64,000 nt of DNA from Nocardiopsis xinjiangensis YIM 90004 (GCF_000341145.1 NZ_ANBE01000031.1:65425-129424), one strand, 5' to 3'. Shown: positions 35,421 through 43,867, numbered from the stretch's first letter. The notes: generated by a model from the letters alone, not told the origin. Translations and numbers: made by a program.

Positions 35421-36230
35421 TCACATCCGGACGAACGACCTGGCGCGCAGTATCAGCACCGCGGTTGCGGCCGCGAAGACCGCGCCCCACGCCGGAACGG
35501 CCACCGGGGTGACCGCTACCGGCAGTTGCGAGGTCAGCAGGCCGGGGGCGAGCACACCCAGCGACCACAGCGTCACGACCACAGCGGCAGCGTGCTCCAA
35601 CCTGATGACGCTGCCCAGCGCGAGGGTCACGGACGTGCAGGCCAGACACGGCAGTAACCAGACCACCGATGAGGTGCCTGTGGTGAGGCCCGCGACGACC
35701 AGCACCGGCATCACCACCGCCAGCACGGCTACCGTGCGCCGCAGCAGCAGATAAAGCCCTGCTCGCGGGGTCGCGGTCACCAGCTCATACGCCGGATCGA
35801 GACTTCTCGTCCATACCGCGGCGATGCCGAGCACCGGAATGACCGGGGCCAGCAGCAGCACCAGCGGACGGCTTTCGGGGACGGCGAAGAACGAATCGAC
35901 GGCCACAGCCAGCACTGCCACCAGTGCCGCACCAACGACCCACGGAAGCATCACCGGCGAGGTCCAGCCCGCCAACCGTGCCAGCCGCCCTCGGCGGGGT
36001 ACGGGCGGGCCGGTGGTCAGGGACGGCGCCAGTGCTTCCCAGGTTCGATCGACCAGCGCCGCCGTCCGGGGCGCCTGGCCGGGCACTTCCTCGGCGAGGC
36101 GGGCGCGACAGGACGGGCAGGATTCCAGGTGCGATTCCAGCGACCACAGCACCTCGCCGGCGATCGCGTCAGCGCGCGCGTAGCGGCGGATCAGCTCGAT
36201 GGAAGCATGCGTCTTGTGCTGGTCGTTCAT
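35421..36230 (-). CDS. zf-HC2 anti-sigma-like membrane protein
   Basis: 269 residues. The N-terminal ~50 carry the H-x3-C-x2-C zinc motif (H34, C38, C41), the hallmark of anti-sigma factors of the ZAS type. About six membrane helices follow (from ~95 on), unusually many for this class, where one is typical. The ATG overlaps the sigma stop (ATGA), the usual arrangement for a sigma/anti-sigma pair made in fixed ratio. A signal sensed at the membrane is likely but unknown. Confidence 0.88.
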   Translation of the reverse strand: MNDQHKTHASIELIRRYARADAIAGEVLWSLESHLESCPSCRARLAEEVPGQAPRTAALVDRTWEALAPSLTTGPPVPRRGRLARLAGWTSPVMLPWVVGAALVAVLAVAVDSFFAVPESRPLVLLLAPVIPVLGIAAVWTRSLDPAYELVTATPRAGLYLLLRRTVAVLAVVMPVLVVAGLTTGTSSVVWLLPCLACTSVTLALGSVIRLEHAAAVVVTLWSLGVLAPGLLTSQLPVAVTPVAVPAWGAVFAAATAVLILRARSFVRM

Positions 36231-36787
36231 GACAGTGCCTCTCGCATGATGATCCGCGCCCGGCGCGCCCGAGTCTTCACGGTTCCCTCCGGCAGTCCCA
36301 GCAGCACGGAGGTCTCCCGCACCGACAGCCCGTCGAGCACCATGGCCTGCAGCACCTGCCGCAGTTCGGGTACCAGCGTGTTCAGCGCGCTTCCCAATTC
36401 GCCGCTGACCGCTCCGACCAGCGCTTCGTCCTCCGCGGCTGGGGCGGCCACCGGTCCGACGGCTTCCGGAGGCGGATGCACATACCGCGCACGGCGCCGG
36501 AACGCGTCCACGAGCCGGCGCGCGGCGATGGTCCACAGCCACCCCGCGGCGCTGCCGTCCACCGCTGTCCCGGCAAAACTTCCCGCCGCCCGCCATACGG
36601 CGAGGTAGGACTCCTGCAGCACCTCGGCCACGATCTGCTCATCGCTGCATCGGCGCCGCAAACGTAGGGCCAGCCATGGCGAGGTCCGGCGGTACAGCTC
36701 CTCGAAAGCCGCCCGGTCGCCCTTGGCAACCAAGCGGACGAGGCCGGCCTCGTCGGCCGACTCGATGGCTTCCCGAGTTTTTCTCAC
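36227..36787 (-). CDS. ECF sigma-70 factor
   Basis: 186 residues with sigma region 2 (AFEELYRRTSPWLALRLRRRC, ESYLAVWRAAGSF) and region 4 (LRQVLQAMVLDGLSVRETSVLLGLPEGTVKTRARRAR). It would direct RNA polymerase to a small regulon, at least its own operon. GTG is chosen as start because an ECF-type promoter ends 9 bases upstream and there is no ribosome site; a TTG three codons upstream is the alternative. Such a short leader implies leaderless translation. Confidence 0.9.
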   Translation of the reverse strand: MRKTREAIESADEAGLVRLVAKGDRAAFEELYRRTSPWLALRLRRRCSDEQIVAEVLQESYLAVWRAAGSFAGTAVDGSAAGWLWTIAARRLVDAFRRRARYVHPPPEAVGPVAAPAAEDEALVGAVSGELGSALNTLVPELRQVLQAMVLDGLSVRETSVLLGLPEGTVKTRARRARIIMREALS

Positions 36788-36796
36788 ACTTGGCAA

Positions 36797-36821
36797 GACG
36801 TGGCGGGTCCGCGATCGGTTC
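36797..36821 (-). promoter_or_regulatory. ECF-type autoregulatory promoter
   Basis: On the minus strand GAACC (36821-36817) and CGTC (36800-36797) are separated by 16 bases, the general -35 GGAACC-like / -10 CGTC pattern of ECF promoters. The likely start of transcription is within a few bases of the sigma GTG. Control by its own product is inferred. Confidence 0.65.
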
Positions 36822-36896
36822 TCACAAAAAGGTGATGTGAGTCACATTGCTATTGCTTGTGCCGCATCGGTCCCGGTTCTCTCCGACGCGGCGTGG

Positions 36897-36974
36897 TTCA
36901 TCGAGCTGGGAAAATTGGGGTCACGAGCGGGGCAGATCGGACGCGGGGCCCCTCACTTTCCCCAGCTCGATGAA
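36897..36974. repeat. Inverted repeat flanking 50 bases
   Basis: TTCATCGAGCTGGG at 36897-36910 is exactly complementary to CCCAGCTCGATGAA at 36961-36974, and weaker similarity extends inward and outward. It may be the ends of a lost mobile element, a miniature element, or a hairpin. Confidence 0.6.
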
Positions 36975-37170
36975 AACCGGTCAGGACAGGGCAGCCCCTG
37001 AGGGAGTGAAAGTCCCGTGGCACCGGATCTTCTGACGAGCCCGCCCCTACCGCGTGTGAGGCGCCTCAGACAGACCTCGGTCACTTCCCCTGCTCAGTTC
37101 CGGCTCCTGGCGGCCCGCACGGCCACGGCCACGGCACTCAGCCAGAGCCCGGCCGGAACCGTGTACGGCA

Positions 37171-37706
37171 CGGGGTGATTTCATTCTCGGAGTCGTCTGA
37201 GGTAACCGCTGGTCACGCGTTCCCGAGGAGATCGAGCGGGCGGGTGAAGCAGTCATAGCCCACCCACCCGTGAGCCGCGGGGATACTCGCGAACCCCAGC
37301 CCGGCCGGCAGGCCGATCGCCAGCTCGCGCAGCAGGGCCATGTTCTGCGGTGCTGCGCCTGTGCGCACCCGCGAGGCGTCCTCGCCGAAGCTCACGTCGC
37401 GGATGTGGTGGCGGAGCTGGGAGCCGGCCGGGCTGGTGGTGCGGGCTCCGAGCCGGGCCAGGGGGCTGGGGCGCGTTGGTCGCCCGCTGGCCGATGGCCT
37501 GCAGGCAGCGAGTGCCGGCCACTACCGCGCACAGGGAGGTGAGCAGGATGCAGCCGAGCGGGTAGCGGCGTCCCCGCCGGTCGCGGGGGTCGCAGTCCCT
37601 GGACGGTAGGGGCGGCGGGATCGATAGAGCGGTTGGGGCGGAGGCGTGCGTGGCAGGCTGGAGGCGCAACGGAGTCCCTTGGAAGTCAGAGATGCAGGAG
37701 TCCCTG
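37171..37706 (-). mobile_element. Remnant of an ISAs1-family insertion sequence
   Basis: The ends read inward as CGGGGTGATTTCATTCTC (from 37171) and CAGGGACTCCTGCATCTC (minus strand from 37706), which look like degenerate terminal repeats. Between them lie only the first and last parts of an ISAs1-type transposase. About 0.5 kb remains of an element family usually near 1.2-1.4 kb. End positions are approximate. Confidence 0.55.
37213..37669 (-). pseudogene. Broken ISAs1-type transposase
   Basis: The 5' part encodes the conserved N-terminal stretch DPRDRRGRRYPLGCILLTSL and CAVVAGTRCLQAIGQRA of ISAs1 transposases. After about 75 codons a deletion plus frameshift leads to the C-terminal segment SFGEDASRVRTGAAPQNMAL and LRELAIGL in another frame, ending DLLGNA. 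The catalytic middle is missing, so no active enzyme can be made. The rest of the 36788-37958 gap contains no gene. Confidence 0.75.
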
Positions 37707-37845
37707 TTCTTCTAGCGGGCTCCGTTGTTGTGTGCGGGCTTCTCCTGGATCGCTACGGCGTTGTGACCAGCGTTGACCTCACGCACCCCGACTTTGAGAC
37801 CGCCCTGGTGCAGCGGGGGTTCTTCAGGATCGCTCGGATCGCGTT

Positions 37846-37874
37846 CGGTCCGTCCCCACGTGCGTGGGACTCGG
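37846..37874 (-). repeat. Isolated degenerate CRISPR-type repeat
   Basis: 29 bases match the two clearer CRISPR repeats at 38454 and 38515 at most of the first 24 positions (CGGTCCGTCCCCACGTGCGT core). It lies 608 bases from them, near ten 61-base units, and may be the decayed far end of the same array. Confidence 0.5.
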
Positions 37875-37958
37875 TGAGGAGGAAGGAACTCGGGGCGACA
37901 TGTACGCTTTTCGTGCTTCCAAGACCCCTCGACCGTCCCCTCACCAAGAAAGACGAGC

Positions 37959-38168
37959 ATGACCGAGGAAACCCCCTCCGAGAAGAGCACCGGCCCCGGC
38001 CTGCCCTACCTTCACATGGTGCTGGTCGGTGTCCTCTTCCTCCTTCTCATGCTGGTCAAGTTCGAGGACCCCCTACCCGACCTGCGCACACCCCTGATGG
38101 CCGTGCTCGGTGCAGCGCTCGCCGTCAGCGCCTTCCTCCTGGGCAGCAGGACCCTGAAGAAGGACTGA
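37959..38168 (+). CDS. Small two-helix membrane protein
   Basis: 69 residues: a polar N-terminus, two membrane helices (about 17-34 and 45-62) and a basic end (LKKD). Not recognised. A hairpin with T-run follows at once, supporting a genuine transcript. The ribosome site (AAGAAAGACGAG) is weak. It lies between parts of a decayed CRISPR array, so it may have arrived with a rearrangement. Confidence 0.55.
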   Translation: MTEETPSEKSTGPGLPYLHMVLVGVLFLLLMLVKFEDPLPDLRTPLMAVLGAALAVSAFLLGSRTLKKD

Positions 38169-38174
38169 CAGTCG

Positions 38175-38198
38175 AGCCCCGTCCCGTGGACGGGGGCT
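38175..38198 (+). terminator. Terminator of the small membrane protein gene
   Basis: AGCCCCGTCC pairs with GGACGGGGGCT (one bulged G), loop CGT, followed by TCGTTTT: a classical intrinsic terminator 6 bases past the stop. Confidence 0.8.
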
Positions 38199-38453
38199 TC
38201 GTTTTAGCAGGGTGGTTCACCAACGGCACCGTGAGGTTGTCCTGACGGCCCTGCTCAAAGCCCACACCCCATGTACGTGGTGGGGGGCTTCCTCTGTCCA
38301 CAGGCCCCAGATTCGGGATGGCGGCCGTGCCGCGCTCCCCTCATCCTGGAACCTCACCACGACGAGGGCCACTCGTGTATCAGCTCTGGAACCAGGCTCG
38401 ACCACGGCCCCGCGCGACTGGTCCGAGGAGGAGCGCAAAGTCCCGGCCCTGTA

Positions 38454-38543
38454 CGGTCCATCCCCACGTGCGTGGGGCCTGCGCACTGCCGTCCTTCAGG
38501 TTGATCAGCACGCTCGGTCCATCCCCACGTGCGCGGGGAGCAC
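38454..38543 (-). CRISPR. Minimal type I-E-like CRISPR remnant: two repeats, one spacer
   Basis: Two 29-base repeats (38454-38482 and 38515-38543) share their first 19 bases, CGGTCCATCCCCACGTGCG, and enclose a spacer of exactly 32 bases (38483-38514). On the minus strand the repeat ends in GGGGATGGACCG, the 5'-handle layout of type I-E arrays, so transcription should run leftward. The left repeat has diverged at its far end. No cas gene or leader is in view. Confidence 0.75.
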
Positions 38544-38605
38544 GATGCATTCCTGAACGACCCCAAGTCGGTGGCGGGTGGCACGCTTGGAGGTCCGTGG
38601 GCGGG

Positions 38606-39079
38606 TCATGGCTGGTCCCCTGTGCTGCCCGCAGGCGGATCGGCGTAGACACCGCGCAGTATTCCGGTCGCCTGGCCGATTTCGATGAGGTAGTCGTCGG
38701 GGTCACGCATGTAACAACGGATCTCGGCCTTACGGTCGATCGGTTCGGTCAAGAACTGCGCGCCCTGTTGCCGGGCCTGTTCGTAGAAGGCCGCGATGTC
38801 GGCCACCCGGACGTTGAGGAACGCCGAGACGGAGTTTTCCGGCCGCGGCGGACTCAGACTGATGCCCGGTTTGTCCGGGGTGGGGCCTCCGCCCGGGTTC
38901 ATGATGACCCAGCTGTTGGCGACCTGGACCACGCACGGGTTCTCCTCCTGGACCACGTACCCACCGAAGATGTCGGTGTAGAAAGCCCGGGACCGGGCCA
39001 CATCCGTGACGGTCAGGAACTGAGTGACCAGCACCCCTTGGTCGGGTGCGGGAAAACCGGCCGAATTGTCTGCGTTCAT
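38606..39079 (-). CDS. VOC (glyoxalase-like) family protein
   Basis: 157 residues with two beta-alpha-beta-beta-beta modules (VTDVARSRAFYTDIFGG, then NVRVADIAAFYEQARQQGAQFLTEP) and the ending MRDPDDYLIEIGQATG, typical of the vicinal oxygen chelate family. Possible roles include glyoxalase, fosfomycin- or bleomycin-type resistance, or dioxygenase; residues do not decide. AAGGGA precedes the ATG at MNADNS. Confidence 0.88.
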   Translation of the reverse strand: MNADNSAGFPAPDQGVLVTQFLTVTDVARSRAFYTDIFGGYVVQEENPCVVQVANSWVIMNPGGGPTPDKPGISLSPPRPENSVSAFLNVRVADIAAFYEQARQQGAQFLTEPIDRKAEIRCYMRDPDDYLIEIGQATGILRGVYADPPAGSTGDQP

Positions 39080-39399
39080 GGCCACATCCCTTTCTGTTGG
39101 CGCCCCTGTGGTGCCAACGAGCGCTTGCCCGACGCTCGGGCCGGTCCTCGAGGTGTGCACGTCCCGGCCTGCGTTGCTCGCCGCGGCCCCGTACGTGCTC
39201 TGCGAGAGCTCGGACAGGCCAACATCGGGATCGGCGGCGGTGCGCACGTCGGCGCAGGGCAGCAGGAACTCCTGCACGGCTGCGTTGGCCGCCGCTGCAC
39301 GACCGGATGCGCACAGGCCTGCAGCACTGACGGCTGCCGGTCGTGCGCGGTCATCGATCGCTCCTCGGGGCCTCAGGGCTCGCGACTACGGCGCTCTGA
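39080..39399. other. Gap without a recognisable gene
   Basis: 320 bases between the VOC and flavodoxin-like genes. Open frames are Arg/Pro/Ala-rich shadows. The region should contain the VOC promoter; no motif stands out. Confidence 0.4.
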
Positions 39400-40122
39400 T
39401 CAACGGTGTTCGGGGTTGTCCTGCCCGGCGTGGCAACCGGCGTCCCAGTCGGCGCGACGGTTACCCATCGCGGGGATACCTCCGGCCCGGCGCAGCATGC
39501 TCGCCATGTGCAGCAGGTTGTAGGTCATGAATGCGGTGTTGCGGTTGGTGAACTCGTTCTCCGGACCGCCGGAACCGGGATCGAGGTAGGACGGCCCGGG
39601 GCCGACCTCACCGATCCAGCCGGCATCGGCCTGCGGGGGGATGGTGTAGCCGATATGTTGCAGGCTGTAGAGAACGTTCATGGCGCAGTGCTTGACGCCG
39701 TCCTCGTTACCGGTCACCAAACAGCCGCCGACCCGGCCGTAGTAGGCGAATTGGCCCCGGTCGTTGAGCACGCCGGAATAGCCGTACAAGCGCTCGATCA
39801 CCCGTTTCATGACCGAACTGTTGTCGCCGAGCCAGATGGGCCCGGCCAGCACGAGGACGTCGGCGGCCAGGACCCGTTCCAGCAGAGCGGGCCACTCGTC
39901 GACAGCGGCGCCGTGCTCAGTCATGTCCGGACGCACCCCGACGGCGATGTCGTGATCGACTGCGCGGATCTGATCGACCTCGACGCCGTGCTCGCGCATG
40001 ATCGCCACGCTCTTGTCGATCACACCTTGTGTGTGGCTCAGCCCCGGTGCATGGACGAGTGTGCAGTTGATGTACACCGCCCGAAGCCCGGCGAAGCCGT
40101 TGGTGGTATCCGGTTCGGTCAT
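39400..40122 (-). CDS. Flavodoxin-like NAD(P)H-dependent FMN oxidoreductase
   Basis: 240 residues of the NADPH-dependent FMN reductase/flavodoxin fold: N-terminal strand RAVYINCTLVHAPGLSHTQGVIDK as phosphate loop, then the flavin-binding VLVLAGPIWLGDNSSVMKRVIERLYG and YYGRVGGCLVTGNEDGVKHCAMNV segments. It probably reduces FMN or quinone-like substrates. It is not clearly linked to its neighbours. Confidence 0.85.
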   Translation of the reverse strand: MTEPDTTNGFAGLRAVYINCTLVHAPGLSHTQGVIDKSVAIMREHGVEVDQIRAVDHDIAVGVRPDMTEHGAAVDEWPALLERVLAADVLVLAGPIWLGDNSSVMKRVIERLYGYSGVLNDRGQFAYYGRVGGCLVTGNEDGVKHCAMNVLYSLQHIGYTIPPQADAGWIGEVGPGPSYLDPGSGGPENEFTNRNTAFMTYNLLHMASMLRRAGGIPAMGNRRADWDAGCHAGQDNPEHR

Positions 40123-40693
40123 CGCTTCCTCCCGCGAACTGCGGTGGTCGGGCCCCGAAGATCTGTGTGACCAACGTTCGAGACCCGCTCACACGCACAA
40201 GGGCTGAAGAGAAACCGAACGGGATCGGCAGTGCCGCCAGGGCCACTCGAAAAGAACGCAGTGACGTGTATAACAAGGCTGCACACGGACTTCAACGACT
40301 CGCTCGGCGCCCCGCCCCGCTGCGCAGCACCGGGGCGAAGAGGGTGACCTCCGGGGTCCGTGACGCAAGCCCCCGCCCCAGGCGGGTTCAGGCTCTGCCG
40401 GCACATCTGGACGGAGAGCTTCCGACCCGCCCGGCTCGAGCCGTATGGGCGGGTTTTGTCGCAACACTCCGGTAGCCCTCACGTAGGGCTCTGATCACCG
40501 GAATGCGCAGTCCCGCTTCGCTTCGGTGGAAACGGGCCGGACACGGGTGGCCCTCCGTCCGCAGGGCCCCGATGCAGCACGGTCCGGTACGCGGGTGCAG
40601 ACCGGGTGGGCCGCGCCCGGGTCGGCCCCGAGGAGCCCGCGGGGACCACGGAGGCCCGCACAGGTCTGGACACGAGCAACCGCCGACGTTAGT
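40123..40693. other. Long gap upstream of the TetR-ABC operon
   Basis: About 570 bases without a supported gene. A tight stem CCCGCC-CCA-GGCGGG occurs near 40375-40390. Composition is normal high-GC until the AT-rich operator at 40694. Confidence 0.4.
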
Positions 40694-40721
40694 GTTAGTG
40701 AGTAACCTGTTATCAACTAAC
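40694..40721 (+). promoter_or_regulatory. Candidate TetR operator
   Basis: GTTAGTGAGTAAC and GTTATCAACTAAC face each other across CTG, giving an imperfect palindrome in an AT-rich island 19 bases before the TetR start. Its position is typical for autorepression. Confidence 0.65.
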
Positions 40722-40739
40722 ATCTGACGGGTTCGGGGC

Positions 40740-41327
40740 ATGGCGCACTGGCGTGAGCAGAAGCGGGAACGCACCCGGAACGCACTGCGGGAGGCGGCGT
40801 TCCGGCTGTTCGCCGAGCACGGATACGAGGACACGACCGTCGCTCGGATCGCGGCCGAGGCGGGCGTCTCGCACATGACGTTCTTCCGGTACTTCCCCTC
40901 CAAGGAGGACGTGGTCCTGCGAGACGACTACGACCCGGTGCTCGAAGAACTGATTCGGGCCCAACCCCCGGAGAAGCCTCCGCTGCGGCGTGTACGCGAC
41001 GCGGTCATGAGCGCTGTGCCCGCCGTGTACGCACAGGAGAGGCAGGCCCTGTTGCTGCGCTCCCGGCTGCTGCTGGCCACCCCTGCCCTGCGTTCCCGTA
41101 TGGGGGAGAGTCTGAACGGCTCACAGACCGCGTTCGAGAGGGGGCTCAGCGACCCGGCCGAGACCGATACGCCGCCGTTGGCCGCCCGTGTCGTGGCGTC
41201 GGCCTGTGTCGCCGCGCTCACGACCGCCATCACGGCCTGGGTCGAGGAGGGCGGCACGGGGGACCTGCCCGCGCTCATGGACCAAGCTTTCGACGCACTC
41301 GAATCACTCGGAGTCCCGGATGCGTGA
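40740..41327 (+). CDS. TetR family regulator
   Basis: 195 residues. The N-terminal helix-turn-helix ALREAAFRLFAEHGYEDTTVARIAAEAGVSHMTFFRYFPSKEDVV is a clear TetR_N domain (described in parts: helices 2-3 at about 30-52); the C-terminal ligand domain is generic. It is the first gene of an operon with an ABC ATPase and permease, so it probably represses the exporter and itself. The next gene starts within its last codons. Confidence 0.92.
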   Translation: MAHWREQKRERTRNALREAAFRLFAEHGYEDTTVARIAAEAGVSHMTFFRYFPSKEDVVLRDDYDPVLEELIRAQPPEKPPLRRVRDAVMSAVPAVYAQERQALLLRSRLLLATPALRSRMGESLNGSQTAFERGLSDPAETDTPPLAARVVASACVAALTTAITAWVEEGGTGDLPALMDQAFDALESLGVPDA

Positions 41328-42198
41328 GAACTCCACCGAAGACGACGTCATCTCCGTGACGGATCTGCGCGTGCGCTACCGCGGGGCGAGCGGGGACGCG
41401 GTGCGGCAGATGGATTTCACCGTGGGGTCGGGGGAGGTCTTCGGCTTCCTCGGTCCTTCGGGTGCGGGCAAGTCCACGGTCCAACACGTGCTGACCCGAC
41501 TGCTGCGCGGCTACGAGGGCCGTGTGCGTGTACTCGGCCGCCCGCTTCCGGAGTGGGGCAGGGACTACTACGAGCGGATCGGCGTCGGGTTCGAGCTGCC
41601 CGCCGAGTTCACCCGCCTGACCGCCGGGGAGAACCTGGAAGTGTTCGCCTCGCTCTACCGCGGCCCCGTGGCGGACCCCACTGAGCTGCTGGACCGCGTC
41701 GACCTGGCAGAGGCCGCACACCAGCGGCTGAGCACCTTCTCCAAGGGGATGAGGATGCGCCTGAGCCTGGCACGGGCCCTGCTCAACCACCCCAGCCTGC
41801 TCTTCTTGGACGAGCCCACCTCCGGCCAGGACCCGGTGCGCGCGGCGCTCCTGCGCGAGGTCGTCCGAGCCGAGGCGGACCGAGGCACCACCGTCTTCCT
41901 GACCACCCACGACATGCACACCGCCGAGCACCTGTGCGACCGGGTCGCCTTCGTCGTGGACGGTCGGATCGCCGCCATCGACACCCCGGACGGTTTCCGC
42001 CGCCGCTACGGTCGGCCCGGCGTCGTGGCCGAGTACACGGTCGGGGGCCGCCCCCGCCGGCGCATCTTCGACCTCACGGACCTGAGCACCGGCGGTGAGC
42101 TGTCAGGGCTGGTGTCCTCGGGTGCGGTCACGGCCCTGCACACACGTGAGGCCACACTCGACGATGTCTTCGCCGCGGTCACCGAGGTCCGGCTGTGA
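41320..42198 (+). CDS. ABC transporter ATP-binding protein
   Basis: 292 residues: Walker A GPSGAGKST, an FSKGMRMRLSLARALL signature (SKGM in place of SGGQ), Walker B LLFLDEPTSGQDP and H-loop TTHD, then a C-terminal regulatory tail ending TLDDVFAAVTEVRL. Typical ABC-2 drug or lipid exporter ATPase. The ATG lies 8 bases inside the TetR gene behind CGGAG. The TGA overlaps the permease GTG (GTGA). Confidence 0.92.
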   Translation: MRENSTEDDVISVTDLRVRYRGASGDAVRQMDFTVGSGEVFGFLGPSGAGKSTVQHVLTRLLRGYEGRVRVLGRPLPEWGRDYYERIGVGFELPAEFTRLTAGENLEVFASLYRGPVADPTELLDRVDLAEAAHQRLSTFSKGMRMRLSLARALLNHPSLLFLDEPTSGQDPVRAALLREVVRAEADRGTTVFLTTHDMHTAEHLCDRVAFVVDGRIAAIDTPDGFRRRYGRPGVVAEYTVGGRPRRRIFDLTDLSTGGELSGLVSSGAVTALHTREATLDDVFAAVTEVRL

Positions 42199-43769
42199 AA
42201 CGGTTCACCGGCACGATCGCGCTGGAGGCAAAGCTGGTGTGGCGGTACGGCATCGTGGCGGTCGCCACCGTCCTGGCCGTGCTCTGGACCGGGATGCTGT
42301 GGTCCCTGCCCGCATCGGGGGCGCACACGCTGGTTCCCTACCTTCTGTTCCTGGACACGGCCGGGTTCGGGGCGCTGTTCGCCGTCGCGCTGCTCATGTT
42401 CGAGCGGGTCGAGGGCACAGCCGCCGCCCGGGAGGTCACCCCCGTCAGCCCCGGAGAGGCCACGCTCGCCCGTGTGGGGATGCTGACTCTGCCGGTCGTC
42501 GCCATGGCGGTGCCCATGATCGTGGTGACCGTTCCGGACGGGCGCGTCTGGGGTGCGCTCGGGCACGCCACGGCCGGGGTCGCGCTCACTTCGGTCCTGT
42601 TGGTGGCCGCCTGTTCGGGCCTGGGTGCGCGTACCCGCACCTTCCAGGGAGCCCTGCTCGCCACGGCCCCGGCCACCGTTCCCCTCGTCGCGGTCCCGGC
42701 TCTGCATCTGGCCGGGGTGGTCCAGAGCCCGCTGCTCTGGGCCGTTCCCACCACAACGGGCGCCGAACTGATCAGTCGTGGCCTGACCGGACAGGCGGGG
42801 GCACCGGAGGGCCTTGGCGGTCCCATCGCGCTGCTGTACGCGGCGGGGTGTGCGGTGGCCTTCTGCTGGTGGGCCGCCCGGAACTCCACCACCGGGCTCG
42901 CGGCGGTTCCGCACCGCACCGGCCCCGAGTCCGCGGGGGCCGCTCCGGTGGAGGCCGACCGCGGCCCGCAACGGGGCGCCGCGCTCCGGTCTGCTCGGGC
43001 ACGCGCGCGCCGTCCCGCCGCACCCGGGCGACGGGCTCACCCCGTTGTGGGCCTGGCCCGGTACGAATTCGTCGGTGTGCAGCGTGACCCGCTGCTTCTG
43101 ACCGTGGCCCTGGCACCCTTGCCCTTGGCGCTGGTGCTGCGATGGACCTGGCCGGTGCTCGTCGAGTACCTGCGGTCCACCTACGGTTTCGACCCCGCTG
43201 CGCACACCCCTGCCGTGTTCGGTGCCCTGGTACTGCTGCACATCCCTGTGATGATCGGTGCTGTGGTGGCGCTGCGCGTGAGCGAGGACATCGATGACCG
43301 CACCTTGCTGGTGCTGCGTGTCTCGCCCCTGTCGCTGACCGCCTACTTCGGGTTCCGCACGGGGACGGCCGCCTTGCTCACCCTGGGCGGGTTGGCGATC
43401 GCCGTGCCCTTGTCCGGTCTGGCTCCGGTGATGTCGCCGGGCCTGGTCACGGCCGTGGTGCTCGCCGCGCTGTTCGCGCCCTTGGTGGTGCTGGCCACCG
43501 CGGCGTTCGCGGGCAACAAGGTCGAGGCTCTGGTGGTGGTCAAGGGGGCGGCGGCCGTGTCCGTCCTGGTCCCGGTGCTGGTCTGGGTGCTGCCCTCGCT
43601 CTGGTGGTCCCCGCTGCTCGTGCTGCCGCCCACGTGGTCGCTTCTGGCGCTGCCCGGATACCCGGCCGACACCGTCGCCTCGCTGGTGATCCTGCTCGGG
43701 GGGCTGGCGGCCGCCGTCGCCGCCGCGGTGCTCCTGGCCCGGCGGATACGGTCGCGTCTGCTCACGTAG
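42195..43769 (+). CDS. ABC-2-type transporter permease
   Basis: 524 residues in two halves, each with about six membrane helices, joined by a Pro/Arg-rich cytosolic linker near 235-285. It resembles a duplicated ABC-2 permease, so one chain could form the whole membrane channel for the preceding ATPase. GTG start overlapping the ATPase stop. Substrate unknown. Confidence 0.85.
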   Translation: MKRFTGTIALEAKLVWRYGIVAVATVLAVLWTGMLWSLPASGAHTLVPYLLFLDTAGFGALFAVALLMFERVEGTAAAREVTPVSPGEATLARVGMLTLPVVAMAVPMIVVTVPDGRVWGALGHATAGVALTSVLLVAACSGLGARTRTFQGALLATAPATVPLVAVPALHLAGVVQSPLLWAVPTTTGAELISRGLTGQAGAPEGLGGPIALLYAAGCAVAFCWWAARNSTTGLAAVPHRTGPESAGAAPVEADRGPQRGAALRSARARARRPAAPGRRAHPVVGLARYEFVGVQRDPLLLTVALAPLPLALVLRWTWPVLVEYLRSTYGFDPAAHTPAVFGALVLLHIPVMIGAVVALRVSEDIDDRTLLVLRVSPLSLTAYFGFRTGTAALLTLGGLAIAVPLSGLAPVMSPGLVTAVVLAALFAPLVVLATAAFAGNKVEALVVVKGAAAVSVLVPVLVWVLPSLWWSPLLVLPPTWSLLALPGYPADTVASLVILLGGLAAAVAAAVLLARRIRSRLLT

Positions 43770-43825
43770 GAGCCCGGTCGGCGGTCGGTGTCCTTGACCC
43801 GTGTCTCCCGGGCTGATTCTCTGTG

Positions 43826-43844
43826 AACAAATATCCATTTTGTT
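43826..43844 (+). promoter_or_regulatory. AT-rich inverted repeat upstream of P450
   Basis: AACAAA-N7-TTTGTT lies 24 bases before the P450 ATG in otherwise GC-rich DNA, close to the expected transcription start after a TTGACC at 43794. A plausible operator for the TetR regulator encoded downstream. Confidence 0.55.
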
Positions 43845-43867
43845 TTCATGGTTTCAGGAGGCGTCGT

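Noticed and set aside
38217-38706. Minus-strand frames with repeated RTWGWT-like peptides
   Set aside because: They are translations of the CRISPR repeats, not genes.
42006-43838. 610-codon minus-strand frame rich in Gln, Arg, Gly and His
   Set aside because: Mirror of the ABC permease; no motifs.
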